Numbered from the stretch's first letter, positions 25,316 to 33,726 are shown. The stretch: DNA of 50,822 nt from Capnocytophaga cynodegmi DSM 19736 (GCF_000379185.1 NZ_KB900711.1:1-50822), one strand, 5' to 3'. Notes: generated by a model not told the origin, from the letters alone. Made by a program: numbers and translations.

Positions 25316-25735
25316 ATGAGACAAAAATTGAATTTAATTACATTGGGGGTTCGTGATTTTGAAAAATCGTTGAACTTTTACGAAAATTTAGGCTGGAAAA
25401 AGTCTGTACAGAGCTTAGATGAATACGCTTTGTTTCCGCTCGAAGGCATTGTTTTGGGGTTGCATCTCTTAAAAGATTTAGAAGAAGACACTACTTTGCC
25501 CTATGAAAGTTCCTCATTTTCAGGACTAACGATTTCGTTCAATGCAAAATCGGAAGAAGAGGTAGATGAAGTATTACAGAAAGTAGCTCAGTTGGGGGCA
25601 ACCATCGTAAAACCTGCTCAAAAAGTGTATTGGGGCGGATATAGTGGCTATTTCAAAGATTTGGACGGCTACCTGTTTGAAGTTGCCTACAATCCTTATT
25701 GGGAATTTGATGAAAATGATAATTTGGTTTTGTGA
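25316..25735 (+). CDS. VOC-family protein, tetR-linked
   Basis: 139 residues. MRQKLNLITLGVRDFEKSLNFYENLGWKKS at the start and VYWGGYSGYFKDLDGYLFEVAYNPYW near the end give the vicinal-oxygen-chelate signature with two half-domains. Metal-ligand positions (His/Glu) are not all obvious: the second ligand near FEVAYNP is a plausible Glu. It is translated 28 bases after tetR and is the best candidate for the gene the repressor controls. The region of this gene and the next (25289-26474) is bounded by 30-bp direct repeats. Confidence 0.85.
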   Translation: MRQKLNLITLGVRDFEKSLNFYENLGWKKSVQSLDEYALFPLEGIVLGLHLLKDLEEDTTLPYESSSFSGLTISFNAKSEEEVDEVLQKVAQLGATIVKPAQKVYWGGYSGYFKDLDGYLFEVAYNPYWEFDENDNLVL

Positions 25736-25814
25736 TGATTTGCTTCTTGGTATATTTAATAAAGAATAGCTATAATTCTGTCGTAAATTAAGATTTTTAT
25801 AATTCGTGAAATTT

Positions 25815-26456
25815 ATGGTACTAAATACATTAAAATCAAATAGAATTTTCATCATTAGTGGTTGGTTGCTGATAGTTGGTTTTTGCTTATTGGCTGTATC
25901 ATTGCTGATAGTGGCACTAACTTTGCCAATGCCGTCGGCAGATGCTGTTGGTGTTAAAAATTGGGTAACACAAAATCTGTTATGGTTGCAGGTGGCAGAT
26001 GAGTTGCTTGCTTTTGCCACACCTGTAATTTTGACTGCTACCCTGTTACTTTACGGACGAATTAAGAAACAACAACCTATCAATAGCAGTTTGGCTATGA
26101 TGATTACTATTACTTTGACTATTGGCACAACTACTGGGGTTGTTTTGCCTTTAGGACGCTTGGTTTATCCAGTCAACGGCTTACCGACTGTTACTGGTGA
26201 AATGGCTGTGATGACCGCCAGTCAAGTTTTTGCTGGCATTCATTGGTTGATGCTGATATTGGCTCTATTTATCCTTATTTTTTCACGTATCATTAGTTCG
26301 TCTTTGGTTACAGCATTGGCTATCGCAGCTGTGCCTTTACAGATTGTTGGAACATATTATGCTTCTGAAATTTTTATTCCATTGGCTTTGGTAGCAATTA
26401 TTAGTTTATTGCTATGGGGAATTGCTTCGGGAATTTATCTAATAAAGAAAAAGTAA
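25815..26456 (+). CDS. Multispanning membrane protein, unknown
   Basis: 213 residues from ATG 25815 (GTG 25806 would add three). About six hydrophobic segments: IFIISGWLLIVGFCLLAVSLLIVALTL near 13-35, LLAFATPVILTATLLLYG near 67-84, MMITITLTIGTTTGVVLPLG near 97-116, HWLMLILALFILIFSRII near 143-160, LVTALAIAAVPLQIVGTYYASEI and FIPLALVAIISLLLWGIASGIYL at the end. No charged catalytic or transport motif was recognised. The C-terminal IKKK and stop are formed from the 30-bp repeat shared with tetR. Confidence 0.72.
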   Translation: MVLNTLKSNRIFIISGWLLIVGFCLLAVSLLIVALTLPMPSADAVGVKNWVTQNLLWLQVADELLAFATPVILTATLLLYGRIKKQQPINSSLAMMITITLTIGTTTGVVLPLGRLVYPVNGLPTVTGEMAVMTASQVFAGIHWLMLILALFILIFSRIISSSLVTALAIAAVPLQIVGTYYASEIFIPLALVAIISLLLWGIASGIYLIKKK

Positions 26457-26474
26457 AACAGATTTTAGAATAAT
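26445..26474. repeat. 30-bp direct repeat, copy B (end of membrane-protein gene)
   Basis: Identical to 25259-25288. The stop codon of the membrane-protein gene falls inside it. With copy A it brackets a 1186-base segment carrying the VOC and membrane-protein genes. Confidence 0.9.
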
Positions 26475-26488
26475 TAAAATTTACAGAT

Positions 26489-26830
26489 ATGAATAATTTA
26501 CAAATACTTGATTTTAACAAAGTAAAAGCGTTTGAAACTCGCTTAGACGATGTGATGGAGTTCATTGATAGCGAGCTTCTGAAATAAAAACTTGCCGAAG
26601 TGTAATCGGATTTTAGAGAAAACCCAACCGAATTAAACAAGGTTCGATTGGGAATTATTTACCACGAAGTTGCTCTCAACTTGGGATTTTTCTCAAAAGA
26701 ATTTAAGGGATTTGCACAAAAGAGCTATGACATTTTGACTGAATTTGTTGAGAAAATCGAACCTGATTTACAGTTATTTATCCTATCGTATCTGGCTTCG
26801 GCGTTGTCACTTGTGGCTTCAAAAAAATGA
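26489..26830 (+). pseudogene. Small helical protein gene with two in-frame stops
   Basis: Reading from ATG 26489 in one frame gives MNNLQILDFNKVKAFETRLDD..., then TAA at 26585-26587, KLAEV, TAA at 26603-26605, and then an open frame to 26830 (ELNKVRLGIIYHEVALNLGFFSKEFKGF..., quoted in part; it ends SLVASKK). No frameshift is needed, so two point mutations to TAA explain the break. The second half alone can start at a TTG (26648). The helical make-up recalls small soluble proteins seen next to CPBP proteases. It follows the 30-bp repeat by 14 bases and precedes the CPBP gene by 42. Confidence 0.7.
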
Positions 26831-26872
26831 AATCACAAATGATAAATTTAAAATAATCATTTTTTAAATAAT

Positions 26873-27712
26873 ATGAACACCAAATCAAAAACTTTCAGAA
26901 ATGTTGCTCTATTCAGCTTGGTGGCTATCACTTGCGGTTGGGTAGGTGTCGGGGTGGATAAGTTACTTGGTCAGCCTTCCAATTTGGAATCGCTCGGAGC
27001 GTTGATTTTTATTGCTACGCCACTTTTGTGTATGCTTTTGCTTCGCCTTTTCGGTGGAGATGGCTGGAAAGACATTCCTCTGAAACCAAATTTCAAGCAA
27101 AACGCCCGTTGGTATTTATTTGCCCTTGCAGTTTATCCAGTGGTTATCGGTATAACGCTTTGCATAGGGCAAATGCTGGGCTGGATAGATGTGGGCAAGT
27201 TTAGTTTTGCAACCTATTTACCGATATTAGCAACCGCTTTTCTGCCCGAATTTATCAAAAATATCTTTGAAGAATCGGTTTGGCGAGGCTATCTGACCGT
27301 AAAAATGGAGCAACTTACCAAAAACGAATGGTTGATTTATTTAGTGGTGGCACTGGTGTGGCAGACTTGGCACGCCCCTTATTATCTGGTGTTTTTGGAA
27401 GACGGCTATCTGGCTCAATTTTTCCCTTATGGTGGACTTTGGCTTTTTGTTTATGGCTTTGTGGTAGTCGGTGTTTGGACGATTATGTACACTGAAGTTT
27501 TCTTTCTTTCGCGTTCACTGTGGGTGGTCATTTTAATGCACACGATAAAAGACGCTCTCAATCCGCTGATTTCCGAAGGTTTTGCCGTTGTTTCGTCTGA
27601 TAAAACATTATTGATTTCGCCAACTTTCGGTATTATTCCGCTGATGATTTATTTAGGGATAGGCTTGTATTTAAGAAAAATACGAAAAGCGAAATTCTGT
27701 CAAACTGATTGA
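26873..27712 (+). CDS. CPBP-family intramembrane metalloprotease
   Basis: 279 residues with about seven membrane segments. The CAAX/CPBP (Abi) motifs are present: EESVWRGYL near 139-147 (EE-x3-R), WQTWHAPYYLVFL near 160-172 (conserved His) and VVILMHTIKDALNPL near 220-235 (third motif with His). Proteins of this family process prenylated proteins in eukaryotes and in bacteria are linked to bacteriocin self-immunity and regulation. The broken small gene before it and DHFR-like and hydrolase genes behind it form a run with short gaps, possibly one operon. Substrate unknown. Confidence 0.87.
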   Translation: MNTKSKTFRNVALFSLVAITCGWVGVGVDKLLGQPSNLESLGALIFIATPLLCMLLLRLFGGDGWKDIPLKPNFKQNARWYLFALAVYPVVIGITLCIGQMLGWIDVGKFSFATYLPILATAFLPEFIKNIFEESVWRGYLTVKMEQLTKNEWLIYLVVALVWQTWHAPYYLVFLEDGYLAQFFPYGGLWLFVYGFVVVGVWTIMYTEVFFLSRSLWVVILMHTIKDALNPLISEGFAVVSSDKTLLISPTFGIIPLMIYLGIGLYLRKIRKAKFCQTD

Positions 27713-27760
27713 TTTTGTGGTTACATCAAAAACAGAAATAACCAATATACAATATAATAT

Positions 27761-28285
27761 ATGAGTAAAGTAATTCTATACATCTCAATGAGTTTGGACG
27801 GGTATATCGCCAAGCCCAATGACGATTTAAGTTTCTTATCCATCGTGGAAAAAGAAGGAGAAGATTATGGTTTTGAGCGTTTTATATCAACGGTGGATAC
27901 GCTGATTATCGGACGAAAAACATACGACTGGGTAGTGAATGCGGTAGGGGAATTTCCGCATAAGGAAAAAACGGTTTATGTACTGACGAAAACCGAAAGA
28001 CCTTCCGCAGGGAACATTCATTTTTATACAGGAGATATATCGCTGCTCATCGGCAAACTGAAAAAAGAAACTCGCCAAAACATCTATTGCGACGGCGGGG
28101 CTCAAATCGTGAATGAACTTTTGAAGGGCGATTTATTGGACGAACTCATCATTTCCGTCATTCCGATATTGGTGGGCAACGGCACAAAATTGTTTAACGA
28201 CAACAGACCCGAACAGCCACTAAAACTCATCAGCGTAACCCCTTACGACACAGGACTTGTGCAATTGCATTACAAAAGAATATAA
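27761..28285 (+). CDS. Dihydrofolate-reductase-family protein (RibD C-terminal type)
   Basis: 174 residues. VILYISMSLDGYIAKPNDDLSFL at the N-terminus (NADPH-fold start), IIGRKTYDWVVNAVGEFPHKEKTVYVLTKTERPSAGN in the middle and IYCDGGAQIVNELLKGDLLDELIISVIPILVGNGTKLF (each quoted in part) are the marks of the RibD_C reductase family. These proteins resemble DHFR but many are not essential for folate metabolism; some confer low-level trimethoprim-related phenotypes. The gene is 48 bases after the CPBP gene and 33 before the hydrolase gene. Confidence 0.9.
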   Translation: MSKVILYISMSLDGYIAKPNDDLSFLSIVEKEGEDYGFERFISTVDTLIIGRKTYDWVVNAVGEFPHKEKTVYVLTKTERPSAGNIHFYTGDISLLIGKLKKETRQNIYCDGGAQIVNELLKGDLLDELIISVIPILVGNGTKLFNDNRPEQPLKLISVTPYDTGLVQLHYKRI

Positions 28286-28318
28286 TACATAAATTAAAAT
28301 CATTAATATTTCAACAAT

Positions 28319-29302
28319 ATGAACACAAACAAAAAAATGCACTCCGGTGCTGACTGTTGGGACAAAATTTTCCCGAAAAGTGATAAAGTAGAACATAAAA
28401 AAGTAACGTTCAGAAATCGCTACGGCATAGCTCTTGTCGGCGATTTGTACTTTCCGAAAAACAGCGAGAACACGAAACTTGCAGCTCTTGCCGTTTGCGG
28501 TGGATTCGGAGCGGTAAAGGAGCAAGCCTCCGGATTTTACGCCCAGATGATGGCGGAAAGAGGTTTTGTAACCTTGGCTTTTGACCCTTCTTATACAGGC
28601 GAAAGCGGTGGCGAACCTCGCAATGTAGCCTCACCCGACATCAATACCGAAGACTTTTCGGCTGCGGTCGATTGCTTGGGGCTTCAACCCTTTGTGGACA
28701 GAGAAAAAATAGGGCTTATTGGCATCTGCGGTTGGGGCGGATTTGCCCTGAACGCTACGGCTATCGACACGCGAATAAAGGCGGTGGCGACGATGGTAAT
28801 GTACGATATGTCTCGCGTCTTTAGCAAAGGATATTTCGACAGTAACACACCCGAAATGCGTCTAGAAATGAAGCGTTCGCTCAATGCGCTTCGTTGGACG
28901 GATGCCGAAACGGGAATGCCTGCTCCTGGCTATCCGATGCCAGACGTTCCTTCCGATAAAGTTCCTCAGTTCCTGAACGATTATATCGAGTTTTATAAAA
29001 CTCCGAGAGGTTTCCACGAGCGTTCGGTTTCCAATCAGGTTTGGACAGCCACTACACTGCTTTCGTTTCTAAATTTTCCATTGCTGTCGTATGCTCACGA
29101 AATAGATGTCCCGACCCTTATCGTTGCGGGAGAAAACGCCCATTCCCGCTATATGAGCGAAGATGCCTACCAATCCGTAGGAAGCGAAAATAAGGAACTG
29201 CTTATCATTTCCAATGCCCGCCATACGGACTTTTACGACAATCAGGCAGGAGTAATTCCGTTTGATAAGCTGGAAACATTTTTTAAGAAGAATTTACAAT
29301 AA
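28319..29302 (+). CDS. Alpha/beta hydrolase (YcjY/DUF-type)
   Basis: 327 residues, no signal peptide. The alpha/beta hydrolase fold is seen in AALAVCGGFGAVKEQASGFYAQMMAERGFVTLAFDPSYTGESGG, REKIGLIGICGWGGFALNATAIDTRIKAVATMVMYDMSR and the closing ISNARHTDFYD (all in part). The nucleophile elbow reads G-I-C-G-W-G-G, where YcjY-type relatives usually have a serine at the Trp position; a Cys precedes it. The acid (Asp after LIVAGEN) and the His near the end are plausible. It may use Cys or be a diverged enzyme. It is the last gene of the CPBP-DHFR run; a short repeat fragment of the 33727 gene and a terminator follow. Confidence 0.85.
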   Translation: MNTNKKMHSGADCWDKIFPKSDKVEHKKVTFRNRYGIALVGDLYFPKNSENTKLAALAVCGGFGAVKEQASGFYAQMMAERGFVTLAFDPSYTGESGGEPRNVASPDINTEDFSAAVDCLGLQPFVDREKIGLIGICGWGGFALNATAIDTRIKAVATMVMYDMSRVFSKGYFDSNTPEMRLEMKRSLNALRWTDAETGMPAPGYPMPDVPSDKVPQFLNDYIEFYKTPRGFHERSVSNQVWTATTLLSFLNFPLLSYAHEIDVPTLIVAGENAHSRYMSEDAYQSVGSENKELLIISNARHTDFYDNQAGVIPFDKLETFFKKNLQ

Positions 29303-29321
29303 TGTTAAAAATATATATAAA

Positions 29322-29347
29322 TAGCACAATCAAAGAACAATATCTTA
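29322..29347 (+). repeat. Fragment of the 33727-gene start (third copy)
   Basis: About 24 of 26 bases match the start of the gene at 33727, including 17 identical in a row (GCACAATCAAAGAACAA). The reading frame does not open: the ATG is TAG here. It lies 19 bases after the hydrolase stop. Confidence 0.65.
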
Positions 29348-29381
29348 ATGTATAGATTAACTTAAAACATACGCAGTAGAG

Positions 29382-29405
29382 AACGTCCAACTGGGACGTT
29401 TTTAT
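29382..29405 (+). terminator. Terminator of the hydrolase run
   Basis: AACGTCC (29382-29388) pairs with GGACGTT (29394-29400), loop AACTG, then T-run. Confidence 0.8.
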
Positions 29406-29471
29406 GAATAATTTTATTGTATTTTGAAAAACATTGTACTTTTGTGGGAAAAACAATCTTTGATGGTGGCT

Positions 29472-30233
29472 ATGAGGTATCAAATTATTAAACCCAACGC
29501 ATTTTTACGGAAATATATAGAGCATTTTTGGGCAGCAGAGACCGACGAATATTTTCGGTATATTTCGTCTGCATCCACGCTTACCGATTTGGTTTTCTTT
29601 TGCGAGGGGACAATGAAAAACACTCAAAATCGGGAAGAATTATCCGAAAGTGGAATGATTTTCGGTCAAAAAACAGTATTCGATAATTATGAAGCCATTT
29701 TTCCGAAAGCTAAACTTTTTGGAGTTAGGGTGCATCCATCTGTTTTTCTGTTGACTCACAATATCCCCGCAACAGTATTGAGAGGGCAACGCATCTCTTT
29801 GCAGGATTTGTTTGGTTATGAGGGCAAACAACTTACAGAAGAAATGCTCAATTCCAAAACATTGACTGAAGCTGTAAGCCTTTTTTCAAACTTTTTGATG
29901 CAAAAAGCAACAGATTTGCCTCTGAAATACCAATCTGTCGAAAAATGGTTATCAAAAACCAATTTCCTAAGTCCCGATATTTCTACTAAAGATATTTGCC
30001 TTTCTCAACGGCAATTTGAACGAAATTTTAAGGAGTTTACAGGTTTCTCTTTGCGAAAATACACCAAAATCAAACGATTTGAACAAGTGTTTAGATATTT
30101 ACAAAGCACCAAAAATAAAGAAAACCTTACCGAAATCGCCTATCGATTTGGCTACTACGACCAAGCTCATTTCAACCGAGATTTTAAGGAATTCACAGGA
30201 AGAAGCCCGAAAGATTTTATAATGTTTATTTAG
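29472..30233 (+). CDS. AraC-family regulator (second DUF6597-like)
   Basis: 253 residues from ATG 29472 (ATG 29463 would add three). The longer TTG frame (29424) includes a TACTTTTG promoter box near 29437 and is rejected. The N-terminal cupin-like domain runs MRYQIIKPNAFLRKYIEHFWAAE, TLTDLVFFCEG, LFGVRVHPSVFLLTHNIP. The C-terminal AraC domain has LSQRQFERNFKEFTGFSLRKYTKIKRFEQVFRYLQ and EIAYRFGYYDQAHFNRDFKEFTGRSPKDF (quoted in part). Same plan as 22443. It is followed after 40 bases by the CoiA-like nuclease gene but need not control it. Confidence 0.87.
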   Translation: MRYQIIKPNAFLRKYIEHFWAAETDEYFRYISSASTLTDLVFFCEGTMKNTQNREELSESGMIFGQKTVFDNYEAIFPKAKLFGVRVHPSVFLLTHNIPATVLRGQRISLQDLFGYEGKQLTEEMLNSKTLTEAVSLFSNFLMQKATDLPLKYQSVEKWLSKTNFLSPDISTKDICLSQRQFERNFKEFTGFSLRKYTKIKRFEQVFRYLQSTKNKENLTEIAYRFGYYDQAHFNRDFKEFTGRSPKDFIMFI

Positions 30234-30273
30234 TTGATTAAAAGATATATACATAAAATTACTATTATGAGCT

Positions 30274-31944
30274 ATGAAACAATATAACCGTTCAATAAAA
30301 ATTGCCCTTGATAAGTCAACAGGAGAAATTCTTGATGCAGACGAAATATTCAATAAAACCAAAGATGCTTTTCAAATTAGGAAAAAATATCAAACTGGTG
30401 AGTTGCCCCTTTCTTGTTGTGAGTGTCAGCAAGAATTGGTAGTTTCAGGAAGCAAATACGACAGATTACATTTTAAACACGAACCTGGACACAGTTACTG
30501 TATTTTATCTGATGAGCGACTAACCCTACAAGAGCATAAACAGTTTACCGAAATTTTGAGAGGGAAAGAAAGTTTCAGACACAAGGAACTTAAAAATAAA
30601 ATTGGACAATTATTGAAATCGGTTGAAGGAGTTGATTTGGATTCTATCTCAATTGATAACAAATTTATAATGAGAGACGATGGAAAAAGACGTCCAGATG
30701 TATATTGTAAATTCCAAGATAAAGAGATTGTTTTTGAAATTCAGCTGTCAGATTTACCACTTAGTTACATATTGAGCCGTTATGAGTTTTATAAAAAACA
30801 CGGCATTTATCTTATTTGGATTCTTGATAACTACGATGTTCATAATCAAGGAACATTAGAGCGAGATATAAAATATTTAGCAAAGCATCAGAATTTTTTT
30901 AAGTTAGATGAAAATTCAGAAAAATTCAAACTGGAATGTGAATATAAATATGTTCTGTTAACAGAAAATAATGAACTAAGGGTTAAATGGTCGAAAAAAT
31001 CTGTGTCATTAAATGAATTAAAATACGATAATCAAGATTTTCAAGTTTTTTATTACAATTTTGAGGATAACAAAATAAAAAAAGAAATTCTCCAAAAGAA
31101 AAGAAATGAAGAGTTAGAAGAAATCGAAAGAAAGAGAATTGAAGAAAGCAAATTAAACAACGCAAGATATAGAGCTAATGAATTAATCGAATTAATAAAA
31201 AAGCATAGAGATAGAAAAGCCCAAAACTTTGATGTTATAATTGAAGAACTCGAAGAAATGAATGATTTTGAAATTGAAATTCTCAATAAACACCTAAAAT
31301 TCAAAGAGAGAACAAAGAATCCTTTGATTGAGTGGATAGATAGTGCAACTCAGGGAGATGTAAAATTTATTGAATTTATTTTACAAAGTAAAGAAATCGA
31401 ATTGGACATCAACAAACCTGATAGTTCAGGTAAAACTCCATTTCAAGCTATTTTCTTAAATAAAAACATTGATGGATATTTACCTATTAAATCTCTTTTT
31501 AAAGCAGGATATAAATTAACCGATTCGGATAATCTGTTTCTAAACGAACTTTTAGAAAAACAAGAGATTTTATCAGGTTATGTTTATATCTACAAATTGT
31601 GTGATAGACTTACAAATAGAAGTCTGGTTGATGATGTTTTTAAATTCGATAAGTTGCTTTTTATCATTGAATCAGCAAAAAATAAACAATTAGTTTATTA
31701 TAAATTCACAGGAAATAAATGGATTTCTTTTGCGAATAATGCAATACAACATTATAGCGAATATTGGGAATATTTGGAATTAGCATTTAAAAAATTTGGG
31801 CTTTGGGATGAACTTATAGAACTTGATAAAAAAGGAACATTTCAGGCAAAACTTCAAGATTTTTATGCTAACATTCCAAAACAAAAATATGATTTTGATA
31901 GGGTTTTTGATGACCTCTATTTTTCTGAGATATACATTGAATAA
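30274..31944 (+). CDS. CoiA-like predicted nuclease with coiled coil and ankyrin-like C-terminus
   Basis: 556 residues, no signal peptide. A zinc-finger-like N-terminus (Cys48, Cys49, Cys51, His66, His69, His73, Cys76) is like that of CoiA-type proteins. A PD-(D/E)XK-type core follows: KRRPDVYCKF with Asp142, then IVFEIQ with Glu155 and Gln157, and SYILSRYEFYKKHGIYLIWILD as the following helix and strand. After residues 280-330, a charged coiled coil (KRNEELEEIERKRIEESK), comes a segment with ankyrin-like units near 370-430 (IEFILQSKEIELDINKPDSSGKTPFQAIFLNKN, in part). The last 120 residues are unassigned. The gene is alone, AT-rich, with no DNA-uptake genes nearby. A nuclease acting in defence or recombination is inferred; not proven. 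Confidence 0.7.
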   Translation: MKQYNRSIKIALDKSTGEILDADEIFNKTKDAFQIRKKYQTGELPLSCCECQQELVVSGSKYDRLHFKHEPGHSYCILSDERLTLQEHKQFTEILRGKESFRHKELKNKIGQLLKSVEGVDLDSISIDNKFIMRDDGKRRPDVYCKFQDKEIVFEIQLSDLPLSYILSRYEFYKKHGIYLIWILDNYDVHNQGTLERDIKYLAKHQNFFKLDENSEKFKLECEYKYVLLTENNELRVKWSKKSVSLNELKYDNQDFQVFYYNFEDNKIKKEILQKKRNEELEEIERKRIEESKLNNARYRANELIELIKKHRDRKAQNFDVIIEELEEMNDFEIEILNKHLKFKERTKNPLIEWIDSATQGDVKFIEFILQSKEIELDINKPDSSGKTPFQAIFLNKNIDGYLPIKSLFKAGYKLTDSDNLFLNELLEKQEILSGYVYIYKLCDRLTNRSLVDDVFKFDKLLFIIESAKNKQLVYYKFTGNKWISFANNAIQHYSEYWEYLELAFKKFGLWDELIELDKKGTFQAKLQDFYANIPKQKYDFDRVFDDLYFSEIYIE

Positions 31945-32050
31945 TTTTTTAAGATATTATTTGTGAAGAGAAGTTGAAAAATGTCGTTTCGGTACAATTT
32001 CAACACACAAATTCGGGGTAGCTTTGCCTCTAATTTAAATTTACATAAAA

Positions 32051-32581
32051 ATGACTGAAAAAGTAAATGTACCGAAAGGAAGCCACACTGTAAACGCCCT
32101 CATTTCCACACAAGATACCCGTGCTTTAATTTCGTTTTTGGAGAAAGTTTTTGATGCTCAAGAAGATAAAAACGCTTTGGCAATCAGCCAATCCGACGGA
32201 AAGATTTTCAACAGTAGTATAACCATTGGCGATACTACGATTATTATTTTCGACCGAAAAGAAGGTTGGAAACATACGCCCTCTCTATTGCAAGTCTATG
32301 TGAATGATATAGATAGAAAACTCGCAACCGCCGAATCACTCGGAGCGACTGTTGTTACCCAGCCTACCGATTTTTATGGAGGGAAATTAGCTCGCTTCAT
32401 CGACCCGCAAGGCAATTTATGGTGGCTTTTTGATTTGTCGGAATATGACGAATCCGATTGGATTTCAGAAGAAAACACCGAAGAAACCGATGCTGTATGG
32501 ATATTAGAACCTGATTCGGATATGACTTACATACACGATTCACTTGTTGAAGCAATGAAAAAACTCAATGACTTTCAATAA
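32051..32581 (+). CDS. VOC-family protein
   Basis: 176 residues. SHTVNALISTQDTRALISFLEKVFDAQED at the start, GDTTIIIFDRKEGWKHTPSLLQVYVND in the middle, and ATVVTQPTDFYGGKLARFIDPQGNLWWLFD (quoted in part) mark the glyoxalase/PhnB-like fold with a well-kept second half-domain. The tail of about 40 residues is acidic and carries many Asp/Glu/Thr. It has no obvious operon partner; 18 bases after the stop lies a broken copy of the 33727 gene start. Confidence 0.82.
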   Translation: MTEKVNVPKGSHTVNALISTQDTRALISFLEKVFDAQEDKNALAISQSDGKIFNSSITIGDTTIIIFDRKEGWKHTPSLLQVYVNDIDRKLATAESLGATVVTQPTDFYGGKLARFIDPQGNLWWLFDLSEYDESDWISEENTEETDAVWILEPDSDMTYIHDSLVEAMKKLNDFQ

Positions 32582-32599
32582 TTCTAAAGTATTACAATT

Positions 32600-32671
32600 A
32601 TGGCACAATCAAAGAACAACATCGTTACCCAAGGATTGATTGGGAAATTTTTAGTTTTGAAAATCAAATAA
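32600..32671 (+). pseudogene. Truncated copy of the 33727 gene
   Basis: MAQSKNNIVTQGLIGKF... reads like the start of the 33727 gene (MAQSKNNIVTHGLSGK) but breaks after about 16 codons: a few codons are missing and the frame ends at TAA 32669-32671. About 70 bases of similarity are seen at most. Beyond it, to 32775, is AT-rich DNA in which I see nothing. Confidence 0.7.
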
Positions 32672-32775
32672 TTATCATCAATTTCTTCTGCTTTTAATAG
32701 TTTTGACCATAAATCTAATTTTAAATCTAAGATAATAATATCAATTTTATTGACTCCTTAAATAAAAATATTATT

Positions 32776-32815
32776 ATAAGTATACTTATTATATACACAT
32801 TTATTATTATCTTTG
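32776..32815 (+). promoter_or_regulatory. Promoter and palindrome before the SRPBCC-MarR operon
   Basis: TATCTTTG at 32808-32815 is the -7 box. Upstream, ATAAGTATACTTAT (32776-32789) is a perfect 14-bp palindrome covering the expected -33 region, a natural operator for the MarR protein two genes away. Confidence 0.5.
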
Positions 32816-32840
32816 TCCCGAATTTTAACTAACATAAATT

Positions 32841-33260
32841 ATGTGGACAAAATCGTATTCGGTAGTTACCCAAGAAATTAAAAAAGAGCAAATCTGGCAA
32901 TTGTTTACAGATATTGATAATTGGAATCGCTGGAAGACTTCCATAGAATACTCAAAATTATTGGGCGAATTGAAAGTGGGGAGTTTCTTCATCCTAAAAC
33001 CTAAAAAAGCTCCCAAAGTGAAAATGGAAATTGTGGAATTAGAACCCTTTAGGAAATTCACGGACTTAACCCGATTTCCTCTGGCAAAAATGTACGGGGA
33101 ACATTTGTACGAAGAAACTCCCGATGGACTAAAAATTACCATAACAATGAGCGTAAAAGGATTGTTATCAAGACTTTGGATAAAACTTGTAGCCAATGAT
33201 ATTGTAAAAAATATTCCAAAAGATATTGAAAATCAAATCAAACACGCTAAACAATTATAA
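32841..33260 (+). CDS. SRPBCC-family (START-like) protein
   Basis: 139 residues. MWTKSYSVVTQEIKKEQIWQLFTDIDNWNRWK at the start, the middle strands VKMEIVELEPFRKFTDL and HLYEETPDGLKITITMSV, then the long C-terminal helix with NDIVKNIPKDIENQI (in part) are the helix-grip hydrophobic-ligand cavity of the SRPBCC/polyketide-cyclase superfamily. Function is usually ligand binding or transport, occasionally cyclisation. It is 15 bases before the MarR gene, in one operon. Confidence 0.85.
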   Translation: MWTKSYSVVTQEIKKEQIWQLFTDIDNWNRWKTSIEYSKLLGELKVGSFFILKPKKAPKVKMEIVELEPFRKFTDLTRFPLAKMYGEHLYEETPDGLKITITMSVKGLLSRLWIKLVANDIVKNIPKDIENQIKHAKQL

Positions 33261-33275
33261 CCTTGTAGTCAGAAA

Positions 33276-33722
33276 ATGAAAAGAATTTTTCAATTAACAC
33301 CCGAAGACAGCTCTGGTCTTCTGCTTTTACAAGTAACGAATTTGTGGCAAAGAGAAATTAAGAAAATACTACAACCTTTCAGTTTAACACATCCACAATT
33401 TATGATTTTGGCAAGTATTTACTGGTTCTCTTTGAAAAAAGAAGAAGCTACACAGGTTTCATTGTCAAATTTCACACAGATTGACCCAATGACTACATCT
33501 CAAATCGTTAGAAATTTAGAAAAGAAAACTTTCATAATACGAAAAGAACACAAAACCGACACACGAGCTAAGGTAGTAGAAATTACAAATAAAGGTGTGG
33601 ACTGCATCAAAAAAGCAATTTTTGAAGTGGAAGAGTTTGACAAGCGTTTTTTTGGAAAGCTCAGTGAAAAGCAATTTTTATTCAATGAACTTTTAAACAT
33701 ATTATTAAAACTAAAATCATAA
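33276..33722 (+). CDS. MarR-family regulator
   Basis: 148 residues. A winged helix protein: FSLTHPQFMILASIYWFSLKKEEATQVSLSNFTQIDPMTTSQIVRNLEKKTFIIRKEHKTDTRAKVVEITNKG (quoted in part) contains the recognition helix MTTSQIVRNLEKK and the DTRAKVVEIT wing typical of MarR. N- and C-terminal helices form the dimer region. It is the second gene of the SRPBCC operon and ends 4 bases before the start of the 33727 gene. The perfect palindrome at 32776-32789 is the likely operator. Confidence 0.9.
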   Translation: MKRIFQLTPEDSSGLLLLQVTNLWQREIKKILQPFSLTHPQFMILASIYWFSLKKEEATQVSLSNFTQIDPMTTSQIVRNLEKKTFIIRKEHKTDTRAKVVEITNKGVDCIKKAIFEVEEFDKRFFGKLSEKQFLFNELLNILLKLKS

Positions 33723-33726
33723 AAAA

